Positions 57,723 to 64,000 of a stretch of DNA of 64,000 nucleotides are shown one piece after another; position 1 is the first letter of the stretch; each line of letters begins with the position of its first letter. The translations under genes were made by a program, and so were the position numbers. The notes under the pieces were generated by a model that was not told where the DNA came from, did no database searches, and saw nothing but the letters and a program-made list of their open reading frames with translations. This DNA comes from Macrotis lagotis. Lineage: Eukaryota > Chordata > Mammalia > Peramelemorphia > Peramelidae. The stretch spans positions 223,475,489 through 223,539,488 of the forward strand of contig NC_133661.1 of assembly GCF_037893015.1 (NCBI RefSeq), written 5' to 3'.

Positions 57723-58579
57723 CTCTGTTCCCTCGCTCCCATCCTCTGAATCCCCCGGGGGTTCCCAGCTACTCCCCATACACAATCCTGCCATAAGGAC
57801 AGGCGGCTCCCTCCCAGATGAGCACAATGACAAGCAGGCATTTGTAACTTCTCCCCAGACCCATTTCTTTGATGACTCCATCACTTGTAAGGATGCAAAC
57901 CATGGGAAGGAACAATCTACTATAACAGGAAGATACTGAGATCCCGAAGAAAGAAGGGCAGCCAAGCCAGCACACAAATCCATAGAAATTATTGGGGTGC
58001 ATTGGGCTACTTGGGGCAGTTTCCTCATGAGCCTATCCTTGGTGGCAGGAAGGCAGTGGTAGATCCCTGCATTGCCCTTATGCCAGGTAGACATCATATA
58101 GAAACAAGGATGGCCCAGGGTCATGTGCCAATTCTCCCATGGAATAGTTTCTTTTGCTGATTATATTAAAGGGAGTTTACCTTAACCCTGGGGTCATCTT
58201 CTGACTCTGGTTCCCACTGTACATTTCCTTCCATGATGAGGGAGGATATCCTTGGTCATCTTTTCCAGAGACCACAAAAAGCTTGCCAGGAGAGTTGCAG
58301 GAATAATACTGCTTGAGTGGTACCAGCTCAAGCCCATTCTCTAGAGAAGGGGGGGTCCAGGAGTAGAATAAGGTAGAAATTCTCTAAGGACCCTTTCCTT
58401 CAATTCTAGGAAGGCAGCATATTTGCTCTTTCTGCAACCCCATTTCAGTGTTTTTAGTAAAATGATGACCTTGGCCAGTCCACTTTTAATTAGCTCATTT
58501 TAGATTTTCCTGCCTCCCTTTGAGCCTCTGTGCACTGACTCACAACTTCATGTCTGAAATGATTTCCTCTCTATATAAG

Positions 58580-58785
58580 AGGTAGCATTTCCATAACACT
58601 TTAAACTCTGCAAAGCATTTAAGTTAAATTTAACAAAGGTGAAGATACTATTGCTATTATCTCCTTGCAGAAGAGGAAACTGAGGCTAGGTTCAAATAAC
58701 TAGAATCAGGTAGAATTTGAACTCCCGTCTTTTGACTCCAGACCTAGCATTCTAACCTCTGACCCATCCACTGCCTCTGTTCTTT
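58580..58785 (-). repeat. MIR relic
   Basis: Contains aactctgcaaagcattt and gcagaagaggaaactgaggc. Confidence 0.6.
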
Positions 58786-60269
58786 CCACTTTCAGGTGGA
58801 AGTTGGAGTTCAAACTAGTCTTGCAATCAGATCTGGAATGATGCTCTGAAAAGCAAACCTTTGGGATTCAGGCTGGAAGAACAGGAGATGAAAAGTTATC
58901 TAGCAGTCTTGTGAAATCTGGGTTTGACCTTGATGAGACCAATGCTTTTAGAATTAAGCTAAAAAGTAAACCCACCATCCCCAGAGACCAAGGGATGTTA
59001 GGGACAAATGGTCATGCTTTGTCCTTTCTATATCCTTGAAGAAAATATTCTTTTATAGAGACTAACTGATGTTAACTGGTGAAACAGAACTTGGGCGCTT
59101 GTCACTTGTTCCTACTCATAGATGGAACACAGCCAGTGGGACCTTGAGATGATGGTAGTAGTGAAGAGATATCCACAAGCTCCTCATGGCACCCTGAAAC
59201 CCTTAGCCTGGCTCTGGATAGTGAACCAGAGAGTACCTCAAAAAAAAAGAAAAGAGATGAGGACACACAAGCTATAACATTACTATTACATTGATAAAAT
59301 CAATATATGCATTTTTTCAACAAAATGTGTATATTTTTATTTGTTTGTTGGAATACTTATTTTGAGGACAAAGCCTGAGTTTTTGTTATTTTTTTATTTC
59401 CTCAGTTTACTAATTGTCACCTGCAGGGCAGGCAAGCCAAGGGACCCAAGGGAAAGACAAGTCATGTACCAGATGATCCAACTCTCCATCACCACTTTGA
59501 GTTCTGTATCTCTCAGACACTGTGGAGTCAGCCCAGGACCCAGATCCCAAGAGCTTCGGGGAGAGCAGTGTTGCTCTCCCTCCCAGTCCTGCTTCTGGCC
59601 CCCTACTCAGAAGTATCAGGTGCAGCCATCAATTAGGGGAGCAATCCCTGTGGAGAAGGGCTCCCCAAACCCTTCCTACCACTAACACCAACTTTGACAA
59701 TTGTACTGACTGGTAGATCTAGGAGCCTCAGGAAGATGTGAATGCTGCCACATCACACACCCCAAACCACCAGTCTTACTTCCTTCTTGGGCTGAGCAAC
59801 CCAGGGAAGCATCCTTTGTAGAGATGAGGCCACTTCCCTTAGCAACTACTGTTCCTGAAGATATGTCTTCAGGAAGGAGAGTCCTTACCACCAAAGTCCT
59901 TGACCTTGTCAAATAGTTCAGCACTAGAAATGGATAAGGTTCTTAACTATTTCCCTAGTTCTCTTCCATAAAGGAAAATAAACCACCATTTTGCCTCTGA
60001 ATACCAAGGACTACAGGATTTTCCTTTAAATTTTTCAGCAAAGATTGTCAATTGAGATTCTTCTGTAAGAGAAGTGAAAGAGATGGAGGAAACTCAGACT
60101 TCACATGGCAGGTGGGAGGCCTCTTGTACTATAGACATGTGAGGAGGAGCTAGTCCCCCATTTTTATTCCTCAATTTCTAGCATAGACACTGCTAGAAGT
60201 AGAATACTTGGGTAATATTGTTTTATTCCCAATTTAGATTAGATTTTATTTCACTCCCAAGTCTTTCAT

Positions 60270-60465
60270 TGTTCTGTCCTTCAGTCATATCCATGATCCC
60301 ATGGACCCATGGTGTTTTCTTAGCCAAGATCCTGGATTGGTTTGCTATTTTCTTCTCCAGTGTGTCCCCATTTTAGAGATAAGGAACTGAGGAAAATAGG
60401 GGTTATGTGACCAGAGTCACACAGTTATTATCTAAGGCTAGATTTGAATTCAGGGCCTGGTATAA
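60270..60465 (-). mobile_element. Mar1-like CORE-SINE
   Basis: Contains cctggattggtttgctatttt, ccagagtcacacagttat and gatttgaattcagggcc. Confidence 0.65.
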
Positions 60466-61412
60466 TAGGTGCATAATAAATGTTGATTGATGAATTGAGA
60501 TTAAGCTATTAGACTCTAGGTCTGGTGCAGAATTTATCCCCCTCTCCACCAGCAGACAGTGGCTTTTATCCTGAATTCCTCACCTCTGAAAAAAAGTATT
60601 GTACCCCTAGACATAAATATCTGATATATAGAGAGATGTAATTCTAATGCAGAAACTTCTTGAAAATAAGAAAACAAAGATACGACCACACAGGTACATC
60701 CATCTCTCCTCCTACTTCCCATACTAGTCCAAACCCAGTCTCTTCAGGTTATCCCAGATTATTCTAAATACCCATTTCTATACTTGCTGTCTTGATCCCA
60801 TTACTTAGTGCCCTCGTACTGAGATTAAATTGGTTCTGTATCATTTCTTATTGATCTGATTTAATTGATTTTGTCCTGTAACTTCCTGAACTTATATAAA
60901 AGATATCCTATGATATCTTTTATATCATTTTTCCCAGTCTAACTCCTTCTGCACCCACATCTGCCTCTCCACTGTACTTTGAGTGTGATCTCTAGCTTCA
61001 GTTCTTTAGGGACTATTGAAGATGGTCTAGTAGTTTTTAACAAAATCCAGGGCCTGTGACTCCATGCATTGTTTCATAATGCTAATGGTTCACAAGAAAG
61101 GCCCTGAACAGGCCAAGCTCCAACCTTAGGAGGAGCTAATAATGAGATGTTGGCAACAACTGCTTAAGATGGCAGGGGGTGAACTGAATCATTAGGGGGA
61201 GTACCCTGATTCAGAGATGTCAAACATGCTGATGACATTACTGCCCTCAGAACTCCCCAGTGAATTATATTAAAAAGTGACTTGAAAATATTTAACAAAA
61301 TAAATAAAAATACAATAGAACATAGACAATGTTAAAATGTGGTTTTCTGAGTTAACAATGCTGTCAGGAAGGATCTTTATATTTGATTTTAATGGCCTGT
61401 TTCTATTTGACT

Positions 61413-61557
61413 TTTTTTTTTTGTAAGGCAAACGGGGTTAAGTGGCTTGCCCAAGGCCACACAGCTAGGTAATTATTAAGTGTCTGAGACCGGACTCAAA
61501 CCCAGGTACTCCTGACTCCAGGGCTGGTGCTTTATCCACTATGCCACCTAGCCGCCC
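61413..61557 (-). mobile_element. WSINE1-type SINE
   Basis: Minus copy with intact body, between short ttgactt repeats. Confidence 0.9.
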
Positions 61558-61659
61558 TTGACTTCTATTGATATCACAGGTACAAAGAAATAGGTGTTGG
61601 AGTATTTACACTTTCAAGTATGTTGCATATAACAAGTGAAATACTCAGTAAATATTTGT

Positions 61660-61815
61660 TAAAATGTACATGCACAACTTTTACCAGGCTGTTCACTATT
61701 GAGGGGAGGGGGGTGGAAATTGAGGGAGATAGAAAAATGTATAACTTTAAAATATGAAAGTGGAGAAATGTTGAAAAGTTTTCATAACATGTAATTGGAA
61801 AAATAAAAAAAAATG
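61660..61815 (+). mobile_element. L1 3'-UTR end
   Basis: Matches the end of the intron-10 L1 near 48540-48715: tacatgcacaacttttacc, tattgaggggagg, catgtaattggaaaaat and a poly(A) tail. Confidence 0.7.
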
Positions 61816-62154
61816 TTAAGGAGAATTTAATTAAATTGGGCTATGGAGTTTGGAGTACCTTAAGAATGAGAAAAATTTTATAATTTTTAAGAATAGAGAA
61901 AATGCTCAAATTGAGATGGAATGCTATGTTCAAGGAACAGCAAGGGAGCCAATGTGAATGGATAGTTCATGATGTGAGGAGGTATATGGTATAAAAGTGT
62001 TTTTAGGAGGCAAGTTATGAAGACCTTTGAACACTAGAGTGGTAGATGTGTGAATGGGGAAAAGGGAGTATTTTGAGAGATACTAACATTTCAGATGTGT
62101 TGGAAAGATACCTAGAATGGGTGTTAAAAGCCCCGAGCTAGATATATGCTGATG

Positions 62155-62425
62155 ATGTTTCATTCTTGAAGTCCATTCTTCATTCTTGAAGACCATGACA
62201 AGCACATGTACTGGATTTGAGTGAGAGGAATGTTGTGTTGTTACCCGCCTCATATTCTTCTCCAGAGTCATCTGGGTCCAGGGGCCAGATATGAATCAGG
62301 ATGACTGGAGATGGTTCAGGATATGGGGCAATCAGGGTTAAATGACTTGCCCAGGGTCATAAAGATATTAAGTGAAAAGTGTCTGAGGTTGAATTTGAAC
62401 TCCTATCCTCCTGACTCCATCATCA
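62155..62425 (-). mobile_element. Long marsupial CORE-SINE
   Basis: Second member of the 22330-22655 family: cattcttgaagaccatgac, gtcatctgggtccagggg and aatcaggatgactgga. Confidence 0.65.
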
Positions 62426-62588
62426 TCAAGACTGCACTAGACCTAGAGGGTAATAGCTTAATCCTAATCAACATAACTTCTCATCACCGTAAGATTATTA
62501 CACAAAATAGCTGTCATTAGTAATTTCTTTCTGGACCCCCCTTTTCTCCTATCAAATGTTTATGTGATATATGTATTTTCATGATGTT

Positions 62589-62820
62589 TAGCAGCTAGGT
62601 GGTATGGAGAGCTGGGTCTAGAGTCAGGAAGACTCATCTTTATGAGCTCAAATCTAGCCTCTGATTCTTATCAAGTCTGTGACACAGGATAAATCACTTA
62701 ACCTTGTTTGCCTCAGTTTCATCATCTGCAAAATGGATGGAAAACAAACTGTCAAACTTAAGAAAACCCAAATGAGGTCACAAAGAATCAGACATGACTG
62801 AAATGACTGAACAAAACAAA
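62589..62820 (+). mobile_element. Mar1-like CORE-SINE
   Basis: Plus copy with a gcagctaggtgg head, a gcctcagtttcatcatctgc core and a gaatcagacatgactgaaa tail. Confidence 0.72.
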
Positions 62821-63759
62821 ATGTTTAAAGTCTATGGTAGCAATGACATTCCATGTTTGAGTCATTTCCCAAAGGGGTAAATTTAAATGTTGGCAGAGGA
62901 GAAACATGGATCTTTGGGTTCTTTTCAGTCAGAGTATACAGAATTCTAGGGTCCCAAAAGGGTCATATGTTGCTGGCCAGGTTCCATAAAATGACTCCAT
63001 TTTGGGGAGGACAAAAGGGGCCCACAGACAGTGAGTGGGGCCAGTTCCATTGCCTTGAAGCACATTTCCCCACTATTCACAGTCCTTTATAAAAGTTTTT
63101 TTTTTTACATTGCCTTGAAATCTAGACTTGTTTCCTCAACTTTAAATAAACTGAGATGGATTGGAAACTCAATGACTCAACATAAATAGATTGAATTCCA
63201 AGTTGACCAGGGTTTCTTCCACCTCTAAATCTATGGTCTTATGATTCAATGAATTAGAATACAGTTCTGACATGAACATTTTATAGGATTTGTATTAAGA
63301 GAGGTGGAGCCTGAAATAGGTGGCCTTTTTTGAGGTTTAAACTAGCTATGTTAAATTATGTGTGTGAACTCCTTGGAAAAAGTTACTGTTTTGGAGATGG
63401 CCAATGCAGACCAAGTTTTTTCCTTACCTATGCATAGTTATAATAATAATGAGTTTGATTTTTTGATTTTGTCTTTAGTATTTCCCAATGAAAGGGGTAG
63501 ATAGGAGAAAAAAATCAAATTTTTTTATTTGGAAAAAAAAGCTGTTTGCAACTGATTGCCTTCAGTTCCTCTCCTCTCATTTGCAATCTGGGTTTCTGAC
63601 CTCATTCCTCATGCTGCTGACTCTGTCATCTTCAGTCACCAATGATCTCTTAATTGCCAAATCCAAAGCTATTTTCTTGATCCTAATCTTTTTCCTTTTA
63701 CTTCTCTGCAAATCTGACACTGTTGACTCTTCCTGGCTTCTGTTTCCTTTGCAATAGGC

Positions 63760-63965
63760 AAAGTTACAGTTGGAAGACACGATTGAGATCCTAAGTACAA
63801 TCAGATATTGACTTAGCCATATGATGTTGTACAAGTCTCTTAACATTTGACTGCCTCAGTTCCCTCAATGGTAAAATAGTTAAACTTGCACCTATCTTCC
63901 AGGGTTGTGTGAGGATCAAAGGAACTCTGTAAAGTGCTTAGCATGATACAACACCCAGCAGACAT
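63760..63965 (+). repeat. MIR relic
   Basis: Contains tgactgcctcagttccctca and tgtgaggatcaaaggaa. Confidence 0.6.
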
Positions 63966-64000
63966 CTAATGGATACGTGTTTCCTTCTCACATCCCTATT

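Larger units (their letters stand above)
52420..64000. other. Intergenic region downstream of UBR7
   Basis: SINEs, L2, Mar1-like SINEs, an L1 end and long microsatellites. In human the next gene is BTBD7 on the opposite strand; no BTBD7 coding exon is recognisable, though its 3' UTR could reach here. The parts at 56.7-57.3, 57.8-60.2 and 62.8-63.7 kb show nothing I can name. Confidence 0.6.

Noticed and set aside
57642..58124. 160-aa minus-strand frame
   Set aside because: Its C-terminal third is the GA microsatellite read as Ser-Leu; the rest matches no family I know.
52420..64000. Possible BTBD7 exons, expected from human gene order
   Set aside because: No long minus-strand frame or BTB-related sequence is present; only a 3' UTR could be here, which I cannot recognise.

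Overview
The window is vertebrate nuclear DNA. Its coding sequence is split into short exons with GT-AG introns, and it has one CpG island and dense SINE/LINE content. The commonest repeat is a ~150 bp tRNA-derived SINE (head 'gggcagctaggtggcgcag', tail 'cattgccttgcaaaaa') that I recognise as the marsupial WSINE1 type. Together with Mar1-like CORE-SINEs, MIR, L2 and marsupial-type L1, this points to a marsupial, most likely an Australian (perhaps dasyurid) species. The species call is inference.

Two protein genes are supported, arranged head to head around a CpG-island promoter at about 14.7-15.0 kb. On the minus strand is GON7, the small disordered KEOPS-complex subunit: two coding exons, 14656-14446 and 11547-11408, 116 aa. 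On the plus strand is UBR7, a UBR-box/PHD-finger E3 ligase: eleven coding exons between 15023 and 50323, 426 aa, all joints in phase. The same GON7-UBR7 head-to-head order is known from human 14q32. KEOPS acts in tRNA t6A modification and UBR7 in chromatin ubiquitination; the shared promoter is the only link visible here.

Layout: 1-11.4 kb is GON7 3' flank, filled with SINE, L2 and L1 relics. 11.4-14.66 kb is GON7. 14.66-15.02 kb is the promoter. 15.0-52.4 kb is UBR7 with its probable 3' UTR. 52.4-64 kb is intergenic, with SINEs, L2, L1 ends and long microsatellites, and no exon recognised.

The most notable structures are: (1) a 528-bp array of 88 GGGGCC-type hexamers in UBR7 intron 1, the same motif, intron position and strand sense as the human C9orf72 repeat, kept in perfect 6-nt register; (2) a three-level transposon nest in UBR7 intron 10 (minus L1 interrupted by plus L1 interrupted by WSINE1), each level with its own target-site duplication; (3) a SINE-in-SINE insertion in intron 8; (4) an inverted pair of near-identical SINEs downstream of GON7; and (5) a GON7 C-terminus longer than the human protein. 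I found no evidence of a wholly new gene system. The remaining open reading frames are repeat-derived or chance.
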